From NCBI GenBank assembly GCA_031769625.1, contig JAUIMM010000484.1:62001-126000 (forward strand): a DNA stretch of 64,000 nt, in the 5' to 3' direction. The notes under the pieces are model-generated. The model worked only from the letters and a program-made list of their open reading frames with translations. It searched no databases and was not told the origin of the DNA. Shown piece after piece: positions 1-11,464 of this stretch. The DNA comes from Taudactylus pleione (Eukaryota > Chordata > Amphibia > Anura > Myobatrachidae). A program made the position numbers and the translations under genes. The stretch's first letter is position 1; every line of letters starts with the position of its first letter.

Positions 1-115
1 CAAAACATGGAAGGGTTGTTTTGGTAAAACCAATCCAGATCCAAAACACGAAGAAAGATCCAGATCCAAAACCAAAACACAAAACACGAAAAGGGGCCGG
101 TGCACACCCCTAATA
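1..115. repeat. Unclassified interspersed repeat, left edge cut
   Basis: A/C-rich sequence with repeated short words (ccaaaac, cagatcc) ending in a GC-rich ggtgcacacccc block. It looks like the end of an interspersed repeat cut by the window edge. No coding potential is seen and I cannot assign a family. Confidence 0.3.
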
Positions 116-880
116 CATACCCGTTTCCCAGTTTCCTTGGAGTCTCAGCAATCCAGACCTGGACTCTTGTTAACCCACACTGTTTATAACATCTAACTCT
201 GGTACAGTAACCCAGCTTTTCATCATTATGGATTGCAAAGTCTTGTATTTTGTTATATTCATTTTAATATGTGCAAAAAAAAAATATCCCTTTAAGAAAA
301 AAAGGTAATGGGCTAGATTTCTTTTTTATTTGCATTTTATTATACCTGCTGTCTGCCCTGAGAGAGAAGCTGGCGACAAAAAGCACAAACTGAGAGAGAA
401 CCTTTCAAGTCTGCTAAAAGTAAGCAGTTTGCCATAGAGATGCACCCTCCACAATATCAGTCACAATATCATCCTGTGTTTGCACTTTGATTATTGTTAT
501 TATGACCCATCATCGGGTAACACAAAAAGTTTGCTCTTCTCTCTCTTTTTATATATTGGAGAAACATTTCAGAGGAGGAACCTTTCTTCTACATTAAGGC
601 CAAATAAGACTATCTTTGATTATAACACCTATGTGAAGCTGTGGCAGTGGATCATTTATGAACTTTTGAAACATTCATTAGTTGTGTCTAAAGATTTTAA
701 CTATTTTATCTGTTGATGGTTGACTAAAACAATGCAGAATATCACCAAATTCATATAAACTGAGGTTTAAATGATTTTAGTGCACTTCAATTGTGGGTTT
801 ATTTATTATTTTACAACATACAGTATGTGGAATCGAGCAGGATCAGAAGAGAAGCTTTTGTGTCAGTAAGATTGAGAAGA
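116..880. other. Non-coding stretch, nothing recognised
   Basis: AT-rich sequence without a recognisable gene. One open frame of 78 codons at 480-716 has no familiar motif and no supporting context, so it is not called. Confidence 0.4.
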
Positions 881-929
881 GTATTGTCGAAGCTGGTTTA
901 GTGGCTGAGACAGAATCAGTGTAAAATTA

Positions 930-1040
930 GCTTGGAGCGATGCCATCTTGCGAATGGCAACCAGACTCCATCTTAAAAATAAGAATCTGCAAGACGCCAT
1001 TTTGCGACTGATCTCCCAGCGCCATTTTAAGTTACAACTC
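930..1040 (+). promoter_or_regulatory. U3 cluster of GCCATCTTG-type motifs
   Basis: The block GCCATCTTGCGA and diverged relatives (CTCCATCTTA, CGCCATTTTG, CGCCATTTTA) recur four times near the LTR start. The core resembles the YY1 consensus GCCGCCATCTTG. The same cluster, better preserved, lies in both proviral LTRs. A regulatory role is inference from motif resemblance. Confidence 0.4.
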
Positions 1041-1332
1041 ACGAGCTAAGTACAGATGGCAATGTTTTTGGTACTGGGGACAACCTTGCATAGAAAAAAT
1101 ACCAAAACAACTAGAAAAACAGTTTCCTGAGAAAAGTAATTAGAAAAGACAATACACTAGGAACTGTGGGTGTTTTTGCATGTAAATGGAGAGACCCCAC
1201 ATGTGGACAGGTGTAGCTGTGGCAATTGTAATATGGCACCAGCAATCGGCTGGGGGTCTCCACCCTGTTTGAGAGTGAATCTCATTACTGATAACACATT
1301 GCATTGCAGTTTAAAAATGTTAGCAAGGAATG

Positions 1333-1335
1333 ATA

Positions 1336-1366
<31 letters not shown>

Positions 1367-1380
1367 GTATATATATATAT
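1333..1380. repeat. (TA)n microsatellite
   Basis: Alternating TA/ATG dinucleotide tract inside the solo LTR. Open frames across it are low-complexity artefacts. Confidence 0.85.
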
Positions 1381-2467
1381 TAAATCCATCATAAATAGAA
1401 TCACATGCATAAACACCGCACGTTACGCACAGTTGCGCTGTTGACATGTCACACATTAGCGAATGCATAATACCCCGCATGCGAACGCTGTTTATTAGCT
1501 TCATGCGTACGCATCTGCCACAAGTTAACTAGTGTCTTTTCCCAAACCCATAATACTTACGCACTGCACTCTCACGTAAAAGGTTCCATAGCTTCAAAGT
1601 ATAAGATTCAAGTTTTATTCATTTATTACAAATGCTGTGAAATAAAGGCTATTTGGTATCTAAGGTTTAATACGTAATAAGTAAGCCGTGTTTGGTATTG
1701 TACTGATCTGCTCTTTCTCAACAGCTTTCCGGTATCATCGGTGTGAAGATTGCAACATGCATTCTCAACTTATGGACCGTAGAGAGTTAAAACACCAAAA
1801 TGTACTTTGTAAAATGAACAGCCTAGATTTGCATGCAGGGGGAAAACGGAGACAAAGGCTGTTGGAGGCTGGTCTGTGTCCATTTGAATCAACCTGTTAA
1901 ATATCCTGTAACAGATGCACCCGCACTGGGAACCAATGAAACCATGCCAAACTTTTCTATTGTATAGTCTATTTCTGTAAGGGTATATATATGTGGGTTC
2001 TGACCCCAATCTGGAGTCTTCATGCTGATGCTGTTGATGGAGGTTTCTTGCTGATGCCGGAATCTGGTCCCAGAGCACGTACGTATATATAACTGTATCT
2101 GGGGTCTGTATAATTTCTTTGCGCTAAATTGTACTTAGATCACAGCTTGTAACTATCTGTAATTTGCTTGAATAATACTTTGTGCTTTGGAAACACATGT
2201 TCAAGGTCTGAAGTCTTTATTTTACTGTATGACTGCGTACGCAAATAGCGTCAATTTTAGAAGGTATAGGCAGGTTTTTAGAAGGTTTAGGCAGGAGCGT
2301 ATAGAGGTTTAAATTTAGAATCCTTAGTATCATCAGCAGAGAGGGCTATTTGGGATTCTTTCTTATCAGAACAAATACCTAGATATTGTTATTCACCCAA
2401 ATTCTGGCTGCTGGAGGCTCCACAGCAAAAGTACAAATGAAAGGTGAAGCTGGACAAACGGGTTGGG

Positions 2468-2745
2468 TACGGGATACCGACACTCAGGATCCTGGCACTC
2501 AGAATCCTGATGCCAGCATCCCGACTAGTTTACAATCCTGACTGAAGCAGGTAAATATACTACCCTTATCCTACCCCAATCCCTCCCTTCCCACAGGCCT
2601 TACCCCCCCTAGTTCCTAACCCCTAACCCTTCCTGTAACCCCAATACTTACAGTCGGGATGCCGGCAGTCGGAATGATGGCGACAGGATTCTGACTGGTG
2701 TCAGGATTCCAGCGCTGGCATCCCAACAGGGATATAAGCTACATC
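2468..2745. mobile_element. MITE-like element with telomere-like interior
   Basis: The ends are rich in inverted words (gggatacc, gatgccagcatccc and their complements; ggatgccggcag near 2656), and the middle (2570-2645) is C-rich with cctaacccctaaccc. The same architecture recurs at 28263-28636. No ORF. Exact termini and TSD are not resolved. Confidence 0.5.
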
Positions 2746-3229
2746 CCAGACAAACCTATCTAGTTCCATTTTAAATCTGACAGGGAGTGGATAGAAAACT
2801 TTTTTGTATTTCACTTAGTCTTACATGGAGATTGAGGTTAACTTCTCTGCATTTTGATTTGTTAATGGTTTTCTGTCCAGGAGGTCCGGATAGCAAAGGG
2901 AGTACACCGGCATAAAGAAGAGACCGCAGCGTCTCCAAACGCGTCGTAGTACTCCCTGTGCTATCTGGTCCTCCTGGCCAGTAATCAGGCCCGGCGATAG
3001 GTGAGGACAAAGGGGACACCCATACCGGGTCCCAAGGATCAGAGGGGCCCCTAGGAGCAATAAAAAAAAAACACCGGGGCAGCAGTACCTTTTAAAACTG
3101 CTGCTGTGTTGACTGTGACATCAGGTGTCCAACCGAAGCCCCGCCCACTGAAAATCTTACCCAGTCAAACACAGGCTCACGTGACACGCAGGGGCTGGTG
3201 CTCCTCCTCCTCCTGCTTCCTTCCTGTTC

Positions 3230-3410
3230 CTCTCCTCTCCCATCGTCCCCTGTTGTTTAACTGCCCCCTGGTGGCACCTCCGACCCCCCCCCTCTTGTGG
3301 CACCTCCAACCCCCTCCCCCTCGCGGCACCTCCGCCCCCTCGCCGCACCTCCGACCCCCCCTCCCCTCTCTGCACCTTTGACTCCCCCCCTCGGGGGCAC
3401 ACTCCTCCTC
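3230..3410. repeat. C-rich minisatellite
   Basis: About six imperfect units containing gcacctccgaccccc with variable C runs. Proline-rich and glycine-rich frames on the two strands are products of composition. Confidence 0.6.
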
Positions 3411-3493
3411 CTTAGTGGTCCAGCTGAAGAGTGTATGTCTAAGGCTCATGATGAAGGTAAGTGACTATGTTATTGTAATTTTTAACATGTGTG

Positions 3494-3494
<1 letters not shown>

Positions 3495-3528
<34 letters not shown>
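3495..3528. repeat. (AT)n microsatellite
   Basis: Pure alternating AT tract next to the Tigger-like element's left end. Confidence 0.85.
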
Positions 3529-3529
<1 letters not shown>

Positions 3530-3532
<3 letters not shown>

Positions 3533-4507
3533 GTTGAGTCTCCCATATCCAAATATTCCGAAATACGGAATATTCCGAAATACGCAATCATTTTGGCATC
3601 ACTGAGTTAATGAGACCTTTGATTTTTGATGGTTCAATGTACACAAACTTTGTCTAAGGCACAAATTATTAAATATATTGTATAAAATTACCTGCAGGCT
3701 GTGGGCCTGATTCAGAGCCGAACGCTCTGACCAGAGCGCTCGCTCTGAATCAGGGCCCTCCTCCCTAAAAATGGAGCGGCCTCTTGGACGCTCGCATAGC
3801 TGTGGGTTACCACCCACAGCTTATGCGAGCGTCCATGATGATGGTCGCGATGGTCAAGACCATCGCGACCATCGGGCTTGTGACGAGACCCTGCGGTAGG
3901 GTCTCGCTGCCGCAAGCCCTGGAGTGATTTTGGCTCTATCAGAGCCAAAATCACTCCCACTGACATCACTACTGATGTCAGTGGGGCCGGACTCAGACGG
4001 GGAACGCCTCCATCTGGCAGCTACGCCCCTGGCACGCCCACCAAAGGGGGCGTGCTGTCAGTCACCATCGACAGCACGCCCCCTTTGGTGTGAGACCCCG
4101 AGCGACATATTCCTCGTCGCACGCCGGGTCTCGCGCATGTGCACGACGGAGCTCCCTCCGTCGTGCGCCTGCGTAATCGGCTAACATCGACCCGCTTGCA
4201 AGCGTCCTTCGCTCGCGAGCGGGTCTAAATCTGGCCCTGTGTGTATAAGGTGTATATGAAACATAAATGAATTTCATTTCTGTACACAAACTTTGCTTGA
4301 GCCACAAAATTATTAAAAATATTGTATAAAATTACCTGCAGGCTGTGTGTATAAGGTGTAAATAACACATACATGCATTCTGTGTGTATATTGGGGTCCT
4401 ATTCCCAAGATATTTCATTATGATATGCAAATATTCCAAAATACGGAATATTCCGTTATCCAAAATACCCCTGGTCCCAAGCATTTGGATATGGGAGACT
4501 CAACCTG
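3530..4507. mobile_element. Tigger/pogo-like MITE
   Basis: The inverted ends AGGTTGAGTCTCCCATATCC and GGATATGGGAGACTCAACCT are flanked by TA (3528-3529 and 4508-4509), as for the Tc1/mariner/pogo superfamily. The terminus resembles GGTTGAGTATCCC-type Tigger ends of other vertebrates (family recollection). Internally a block ending acctgcaggctgtg occurs twice (3680-3702 and 4325-4345). The first copy is interrupted by the Harbinger MITE and the second is uninterrupted, giving an internal empty site. Confidence 0.7.
3703..4237. mobile_element. Harbinger-type MITE, hairpin-array subfamily
   Basis: The ends GGGCCTGATTCAGAGC and AAATCTGGCCC are flanked by TGT (3700-3702 and 4238-4240). The interior is a chain of consecutive short inverted repeats: agctgtgggt/acccacagct; gatggtcgcgatggtc/accatcgcgaccatc; gagaccct/agggtctc; gtgattttggctct and its complement; ccactgacatca and its complement; and a GGGGGCGTGCTGTC arm. 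No ORF. The closest relative in the window is at 19553-20103. Confidence 0.78.
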
Positions 4508-4533
4508 TAATACATATGTGTGTGTATATGTAC

Positions 4534-4539
<6 letters not shown>

Positions 4540-4568
<29 letters not shown>

Positions 4569-4617
4569 TCTGAGTGTGTGTTTGTGTGAATATATATATA
4601 TATGTGTTTGTGTGTGT

Positions 4618-4655
<38 letters not shown>

Positions 4656-4663
4656 ATATATAC

Positions 4664-4705
<42 letters not shown>
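4540..4705. repeat. Compound (TA)n/(TG)n microsatellite
   Basis: Alternating TA and TG blocks. The apparent Tyr/Ile/His-rich open frames here on both strands are simple-repeat artefacts. Confidence 0.85.
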
Positions 4706-4706
<1 letters not shown>

Positions 4707-4865
4707 GTTTGTTTGTGCGTGCATTTCTGTAATAATTGTTTGTGTGTGTGGACCTGGCATGTGTTTTTGGAGGAGGGGACATTAGGAGGGGGGGCAGGGT
4801 TTGGGGGCCCCAGAGATATAAGTGTACCAGGCCCCAAGATTTCTGTTGCCAGCCCTGCCAGTAAT

Positions 4866-5842
4866 CCTAACCACCGCATCTGGTAAAACCTTTAGGAACC
4901 GGTTACTCTGCATATTTTATTCTTCCAACACCTGCGGCTCTTCTTCACCTATAGGATCATTCATCTTTCTGGACATTTACTATTTCCTTTCAGAATCATG
5001 CTAAGTAAGATGAGATCTGTTTAGCGTTATGGTCATGTTAAGGAAACTGTCTCTCATATCAAATAGTTTTATTGTGTGACAGGAGTCAGGAGATCTCTGC
5101 CACACCTGCTATCTGTTATTTATTGCAGTACTATGCTAATTAAGATGAGACCTTTCTAGCTGTAACATTTATTAAGGGACGCTCTTTTTTTACTGTGTGG
5201 CAAGACCCCTCTGCTATATCTGTATACACCTTTAATTTGTGTGTTTACATTTTCTTGTTTTATCTGAGGAACATCGGACCATGTTCTGATAATTGTGTAT
5301 GGTCGGCAGCAAGATCTTTTGTCAGCTGATACTGTATTTTATATTTTATATCCCCAGCATCCTCAGCCATTGCTTCTATTTGTTTTTTAAATACTGTACC
5401 CTTACATCTTATTGGCAACATTAATTTTTTATTGTTTACTAATTTACTATTTGCTTATCCAACTTTTACCTGATTGTAATAAATATCCACCTTTTTTATA
5501 TAACCTTCTCTCGGTTTACATTTGGTTAGCTTACCTGGCAGCGCCACTTATATGACATAACTTTATATTTAAATGGTTGATTCACCTGGTTTCACTAGGG
5601 AAACCATTTGCCATATAAGGCTTGCTACACTCGTACAAATCCTTAAACACCCATTTTAGTCGTACCTTCTAATCTGTGCTGTGTATCAGGCATGGCTGAT
5701 CTATCTCCCCAGCACTCCTGGCCATACTTCTTTGCTTCTCTCCCCATGCTCTGTTCTCTGCAACCGGTGATGTGTACACCACTAGGACAGTTAGAGCTGC
5801 TGGCTGCTTACTGATAGGAATTATGGCACCTACTCTGTAGTG
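4866..5842. other. Non-coding stretch with a diverged tandem duplication
   Basis: The block starting atgctaagtaagatgaga (about 4998) is repeated about 135 bp later as atgctaattaagatgaga (about 5133), suggesting an old tandem duplication. Nothing else is recognised. Confidence 0.4.
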
Positions 5843-5850
5843 TAGCAGGC

Positions 5851-6230
5851 AGGGCCATCTCTTCCATTTGGCTTGTTGGGCAGTTGCCCAAGGGCCCAAA
5901 GCTTGTAGGGGCCCACCAACCCGCCCCCTGCAGCCTCGGGCAGTTGGTAAATTTGTGATATTTTTATAAGCCGCCACCGGTGCACTGTATTCTGATCTAA
6001 CCTCCCCCACCCCATCCCCTACCCCGGTGACGAGGACTCACCTCAGTTTCACTTCATCCGCCGGCTTCAGACCAGTCAGACAGAGTCTCTCTGCATGTGT
6101 GGGAGGTCTGATTGGCATGCAGGAGGGTTTAATTTTATTGAACATGTACATTTTTTTCCTGTGAATGGGTGGGTAGGAGTCCCAGTGCCATGCTTTCCCC
6201 AGGGCTCACACTGCTGTTAAGACAACCCTG
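5851..6230. mobile_element. hAT-type MITE
   Basis: The element runs from CAGGGCCATC to GACAACCCTG and is flanked by a perfect 8-bp TSD GTAGCAGG (5843-5850 and 6231-6238). There is no transposase. The gggcccaaagc/ggggccca words inside are typical of abundant non-autonomous hAT copies. Confidence 0.85.
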
Positions 6231-6322
6231 GTAGCAGGCGGGCAGTATGTGCACTTACCACTCCTCCCCTGGCACAGTCACTAAGTATACTGAGCTTCTA
6301 AAGTCGGAGTGGTCTGTATGAT

Positions 6323-6602
6323 AAGTGGCGTCACAAGGGGTGGCAGGCCGCACCCGGGTGTCACCCGCCGAGGGGTGACACCAAGGTGCTTGCTCCCCCT
6401 CATTGACAGGAGCCAGGTGCTGCACTGTACCATTGATTGTAGCACTTGGCTCCTGTCACAGTGAGGGAGCCGGCACTCCGCACCTCCGGCACCCCCCACC
6501 ACCCCAGTGATGATAACCACGGGCTATGTCCGTGAGGCCACACCCCCTTTTCAGCTGCATCCCTCCCCGCATCGGGTGGCACTGCGGGGAGGGACGCCAC
6601 TG
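6323..6602. mobile_element. hAT-type MITE (GGCGTCAC family)
   Basis: The ends AAGTGGCGTCAC and GGGACGCCACTG are inverted and flanked by the 8-bp TSD TGTATGAT (6315-6322 and 6603-6610). It shares the internal gaggggtgacaccaa and caggagcc words with the element at 32677-33006, so both are one family. Confidence 0.87.
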
Positions 6603-6830
6603 TGTATGATGCTCTATATTAAGGCAGTTGCTCAGATGCTCCCTGTATTGTATTGTATTGTAGTCAAATGGATGCTGTTTGTATTGTATGGCGGTTCCTA
6701 GAATACAGCCAGGACCTTTAATTCGACCCTGGGTTGATGGTCACATATAAAACTTACCTGGTCCAGATAAATTAAACAGGGAATAAAACTATATAATCTG
6801 TTTTCATGAATCATTTTAAATCCACATTAA

Positions 6831-7448
6831 GGGCCGGATTCAATTAGGTTCGATAAGTGCCGTTTCCACAGTAAATTATTACACCCGTGATTTCACGGTC
6901 AATTTCTGCACCTGCGATAATCGATTAGTGAGAAACAGGTGAAAAGTTTTCACCATTTGAAACCAGGCGAAAAAAAATCCAAAATCCCTATTTTGACTAA
7001 AAATGTGGGGATTTCTTTCTGGACCCTTCAGACATCCCCCCCCATAATGATAAATTACACCAAAAGCTTTTCGTACATTTGGCGAAAAACGACCAGTCAA
7101 ATTTTTGGTGTAAAGAAAAAAAGATGAAAATGGGATTAACGCGTTGGGTCTGGTATTTCGGGGGGCTATATCGATGAGTCAGGTGTTTAAACATTGCATG
7201 TGGTTGCAGCAGGCGTTTTTTTAATGGTTTTTAAAAGTGCGCTTTTACGACACGAAAATATACTTGCACCCATATTAACGTACCCCCAATTTACGTGGAA
7301 CAGTAATACACTTCTAAATTAATTTCTGATTAACGTCTGCCATTTTTTGGGGTACAGACGCAATTTCCTGCATCTACTGACTATTTGTGCCTTTTTTTTT
7401 AATTGCACCTACCCGGCCGATATTATCACCACTAATTGAATACGGCCC
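6831..7448. mobile_element. Harbinger-type MITE
   Basis: The termini GGGCCGGATTCAATTAG and CTAATTGAATACGGCCC are inverted, with the 3-bp TSD TAA on both sides (6828-6830 and 7449-7451). TAA/TTA duplications are characteristic of PIF/Harbinger. No transposase ORF. It is a different subfamily from the CATTCAGAG copies nearby. Confidence 0.85.
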
Positions 7449-7548
7449 TAAGTAAAATATGGGACAATAAATAGCAACAATGTTTCTATGTGAAATTTAA
7501 CAATGTGAATAAAATTGCACTCAGAAAGACAATCTAAAATTAAGGTTC

Positions 7549-8635
7549 ACGCAGAGTCACAGTACTTGTATACAGTACACAGTGGGGTACATCACACAAG
7601 AAAAACTGTTTTTTTTTACTTTTTAAACTATTTTTAAAACTTTTCTTGCGTTAACTTGTCAAAGTACTTGTGTGCTATGAACACGCAGTGGGCTACGGCC
7701 CAAGGAGTCACGGGACCTCATTCAGAGTCGGTTGTTGCGGCCGCACGGTCGTAAGGGAAAAGGGGCCAGATATGCAAATGATGCACTCGCAAATTGCGTC
7801 GTTAAGATGGGATCGTTAGCTGGACGACCAAGGGGAGGATACGGCCGTAAGCTTAAAAATATGCCCCCTTCTCGTTCGCATAACACGTCATCTCCGGGCA
7901 TATAAGGATTAATCGAGACCATCGGGAACCATCGGAGCTGGTCGTAGAGCTTAAGGTTGACCGTACCCTCTCTTAAGCTCTACGATCAGTCAGTGCAAAA
8001 TCCTCCCTTGTCACGTGTGCTATGACACTACTTTGTTAATTATGCACTCCCATAAAACGCCGTTTGCATAGTCAGGCACGCCTGCGTTCGGATCTCCACT
8101 CCCCCGTTCACAAGCACCTTCCCCTGTTACCACCCACAAACACCTCATCCTGTCACTCAAACTAACGACCTGGCCAAGTTCAAGGAGAGAGATATTTCCG
8201 ATTATAACAGCTAGTTTGCGCACGCGCATTGTGAATTTTACGCATGCGCAGTTTAGCGAACATGGTGGCGTACGACCGTGCGGCCGCAACGACCGACTCT
8301 GAATGAGGTCCACAGTGCTTGTACACACAGTGGGGTATGGCCAGCAGAGTCACAGTACTTGTATATACAGTGGGGTACGGCCCAAGAGGTCACAGTGATT
8401 GCATACACAGTGGGGTACGGCCCAAGGAGTCACAGTGCTTGTATACACAGTGGGCTACGGCCCAAGGAGTCACAGTGCTTGTATACACAGTGGGGTACAG
8501 CCAACGGCATCACAGTAATTGCATACACAGTGGACTACAGGCAAAGGAGCCACAGTGCTTGTATACACAGTGGACTATGGTCCAAGGAGCCATGGTGCTT
8601 GTATACACAGTGGGCAACAGCTCCAAAAATAACAG
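7549..8635. repeat. 40-bp minisatellite, interrupted
   Basis: Eight head-to-tail units of exactly 40 bp (cacagtgcttgtatacacag followed by tggggtacggcccaaggagt) run from 8311 to 8630, with degenerate units on the far side of a MITE (7549-7711). Both flanks read in phase across the MITE at 7712-8310. Two overlapping open frames of about 145 codons here exist only because the repeat lacks stops. Confidence 0.85.
7712..8310. mobile_element. Harbinger-type MITE inside the 40-bp satellite
   Basis: Inverted ends GGGACCTCATTCAGAGTCGG and CCGACTCTGAATGAGGTC, flanked by CAC (7709-7711 and 8311-8313). The interior matches, in opposite orientation, the copies at 21926-22524 and 48834-49418 (ggtaacaggggaagg, gtgacag, cgcaggcgtg). 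Confidence 0.82.
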
Positions 8636-8966
8636 TTTTTTTTTTTTTTTACAAATATTGTTTTACTTGTTTTATACACTGGAGCAGATGGGCATCAGTA
8701 CAGTGCAGCATACAGTAAGGTGCATAAATATTGGGACATTGACATAATTTTCATATTTTGGCCTCTATTCACCACCACAATGGCTTTGAAATGAAACAAA
8801 CAAGATGTGCTTTAACTGCAGACTTTCAGATTTAATTTGAGGGTAATTACATCCAAATCAGGTGAACGGTGTAGGAATTACAATGGTTTCTATATGTGCC
8901 TCCCACTTTTTAAGGGGCCAAAAGTAATGGGACAAACTAAACAATCCTAAATCTAACTTTCACTTT

Positions 8967-9567
8967 TCAATACTTTGTTGCAAATCCTTTGCAGGCAATT
9001 ACAGCCTGAAGTCTGGAATGCATAGAAATCACCAGACGCTGGGTTTCATCTCTGATGATGCTCTGCCAGGCCTCTACTGCAAATGTCTTCAGTTCCTGCT
9101 TGTTCTTCGGGCATTTTCCCGTCACTTTTGTCTTCATCAAGTGAAATGCATTCTCAATCGGATTCAGGTCAGGGGATTGACTTGGCCATTGCATAACATT
9201 CCACTTTTTAGCCTTAAAAAACTCTTTGGTTGCTTTTGCAGTATGCTTCGGGTCATTGTCCATCTGCACTGTGAAGTGCCGTCCAATGAGTTCTGAAGCA
9301 TTTGACTGAATATGAGCATATAATATTGCCCGAAACACTTCAGAATTCATTCTGCTGCTTTTGTCAGTAGTCACATCATCAATAAATACAAGGGAACCAG
9401 TTCCATTGGCAGCCATAAATGCCCACGCCATGACACTACCACCACCATGCTTCACTGATGAGGTGGTATGTTTTGGATCATGAGCAGTTCCTTTCCTTCT
9501 CCATACTCTTCTCTTCCCATCACTCTGGTACAAGTTGATCTGTGTCTCATCTGTCCATAGGATGTTG
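8967..9567 (-). pseudogene. Tc1 transposase, C-terminal catalytic part
   Basis: An open frame from the proviral insertion site down to a stop at 8967. It contains HGGGSVMAWAFM, the second catalytic aspartate in FTVQMDNDPKHTAKAT, WPSQSPDLNPIENAFH with the family's third acidic residue (E), and the usual C-terminal RLQAVIACKGFATKY. These are the DDE catalytic half of Tc1 transposases. The N-terminal half is at 25059-25491, about 15.5 kb away. The catalytic residues visible here look intact, so the gene was probably broken by the retroviral insertion itself. Confidence 0.93.
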
Positions 9568-9571
9568 TTCC

Positions 9572-11181
9572 TAAGGATTCTGCCATTGAACCTCTATATA
9601 TCCCAGCCTATACCTTCCAATATCCTGCCTATAAACCTCTAAGGATGACGCTAATTTGCGTACTCAGTCATACATAAATAAAGACTCCAGACCTAGAACC
9701 TGTGGTTCCAAAGCACAAAGTATTATTCAAGTAAAAGTACAGAAGTTACACACTATGATCCTCATATAATCTTAGCGCAAAGAGATTATACAGACCCAAG
9801 TATAATTATACATATGCAGCACTCTCTGGTCCAGATGTTAGGCATCAGCATGAAACCCCTCATCAATCAGCATTCAGCACTAAGACTAGGAACCCAGGGT
9901 CAGAGCACACATATTTATACCCCCCAGAAATAAACAACACAATAGAGAAGTTTGTTGCTAATACCATTGGTCCTAAAGGAGAGGGCAAATGTTACAAGGC
10001 ATTTAACAAGTTGGTTCAAATAGACACGATCCAGCCTCTAACAACTGGTGGTCTCTGGTTTCCCGCCCCATGCAAATCCTAACAGTTGTTCATATAATGT
10101 ACATTTTGTTGCTTGAAGTCTCTGCGGTCCATAAGTTGAGAATGCATGTTGCGATCTCTCCATCGATATTACAGGAATACTGTTGAGAGAGTACGCATCA
10201 GTACAATACCAAACATGGCTTACTTATCACGTATAGAACCTTAGTTATGAAATAATCTTTATTTCCTAACAATTATAATAAATGTGCATACTTGAATCTT
10301 ATACCTTAAAGCTTATGGAACCTTGTATGTGAATATGTAATGTGTGAGTATGTGGGGTTTGATGTAAAGACGCTAGTTAACTTGGGACAGATGCGTGTGC
10401 ATGGAGCTAATATTCAGCGTTTCATACAGGGTCCTATGCATTCGCTAATATGCGACTAGTTAACAGCGCAATTGTGCGTATTAATGTGTGTATGAGAACA
10501 CCTAGCAGTGTGGAATGCTGAGCATTATAGTTCCATGACTTGCTCATGCCCCAGCAGCCCCCACCCTTTTCAGGCTCCAAAATACTGGTCTTTGTTCTCC
10601 CAGGGCCTGTGTGGATGCATATTAGCACAGCTACAAGACCCAAACCTCAGATAACACTCTTGGCTTTGAAGGTATTTTATTGTAGGAAGCCTGCTAATGT
10701 AAGGTGCTACAAACGACCCTCTTGCTGTATTCGAGCAGGGCCACCTGGAGTGAGTGCAGACATTATGTCCATGAAGCTTGTCTTCACAAGCTAGTTGTCA
10801 CGTGGCCATTTGCTCTGTTTAGCTAATGCAATCCAATTTTGACATACTGTACAGCCATTTCTGAAATATATCCTTTAGGGGAATTATAATAATACACACT
10901 TTATCCAGAGCACCCAAACTATGTAAAGTCATGAAATGGGCTTTTGATGAATCGCCGTAACTTATGGCGATGGTCACAGATGCTATCGCATGATGCTAAT
11001 AGTAATATCGCCACATGTACTAAAGTGTGAGTTTATCTAAAATGGCGCTTTGGCGGCCATTCGCAAAATGGCGTCTTGCGATCTCATTTCCAAGATGGCG
11101 TCTTGCGGCCAGTCGCAAGATGGCGTCGCTGCGATCCAATTTTAAACTGATCTTGTCTCAGTCAATAATTCAGCTTCGACA
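9572..11181 (-). repeat. ERV 3' LTR
   Basis: 1610 bp and colinear with the 5' LTR. On the minus strand it begins TGTCGAAGC at 11181 and ends CCTTA at 9572. The U3 segment (11036-11130) holds four ATGGCG-type motifs. A TATA box reads TATAAATA on the minus strand (9912-9919). A weakly purine-rich stretch just upstream (11182-11200) is the candidate polypurine tract. Confidence 0.93.
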
Positions 11182-11464
11182 GTCCACCCTTTGATAGAAA
11201 AACAACATGCTATCACAATCTGATTTTAAAATATAATTTAGGCTTACATTTATATACTATTTAGTGTTATTATGGGATGGCACAAGGTGGTTCTTAATCC
11301 ATCAATAATGTGTCTCTGAGTGGGGACATAAAACTACTATTATACGCACACGGCGGACCTTGGAAGATCATGTGAAAGGTGTGGGGATACACCAGTCCTA
11401 TAAAGGCAGTCTTGAAGGGGAAATTTGAGACTTTACATTATCTTAGGTGTTTTAAAAAAACATT

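Larger units (their letters stand above)
885..2326 (+). mobile_element. Solo ERV LTR, plus orientation
   Basis: The LTR starts TGTCGAAGC and ends AATCCTTA. It is flanked on both sides by the 4-bp direct repeat GTAT (881-884 and 2327-2330), the target-site duplication expected of a retroviral integrase. It is a diverged, opposite-orientation copy of the two LTRs of the provirus at 9572-25054: shared blocks include the start, the region around 1590-1660, the stretch near 1740-1780 and the terminus. No internal retroviral sequence remains, so this is most simply a recombinational solo LTR. A TATA-like tract (tatatatat) lies near 1984. Confidence 0.88.
2986..4857. mobile_element. hAT-type non-autonomous element, host of a nested insertion
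   Basis: The termini CAGGCCCGGC and its imperfect complement ending CAGCCCTG are flanked by a perfect 8-bp direct repeat CCAGTAAT (2978-2985 and 4858-4865). An 8-bp TSD with CAG...CTG ends is the hAT signature. No transposase is present. The element is split by a Tigger-like element at 3530-4507 and carries microsatellites on both sides of it. Confidence 0.82.

Noticed and set aside
3106..3449. Proline- or glycine-rich small proteins
   Set aside because: Products of a C-rich minisatellite inside a hAT element, open on both strands.
4418..4886. Tyr/Ile/His-rich frames on both strands
   Set aside because: Translated TA/TG microsatellite.
8278..8747. Two open frames of about 145 codons as genes
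   Set aside because: They follow the 40-bp minisatellite and run into a Tc1 end.
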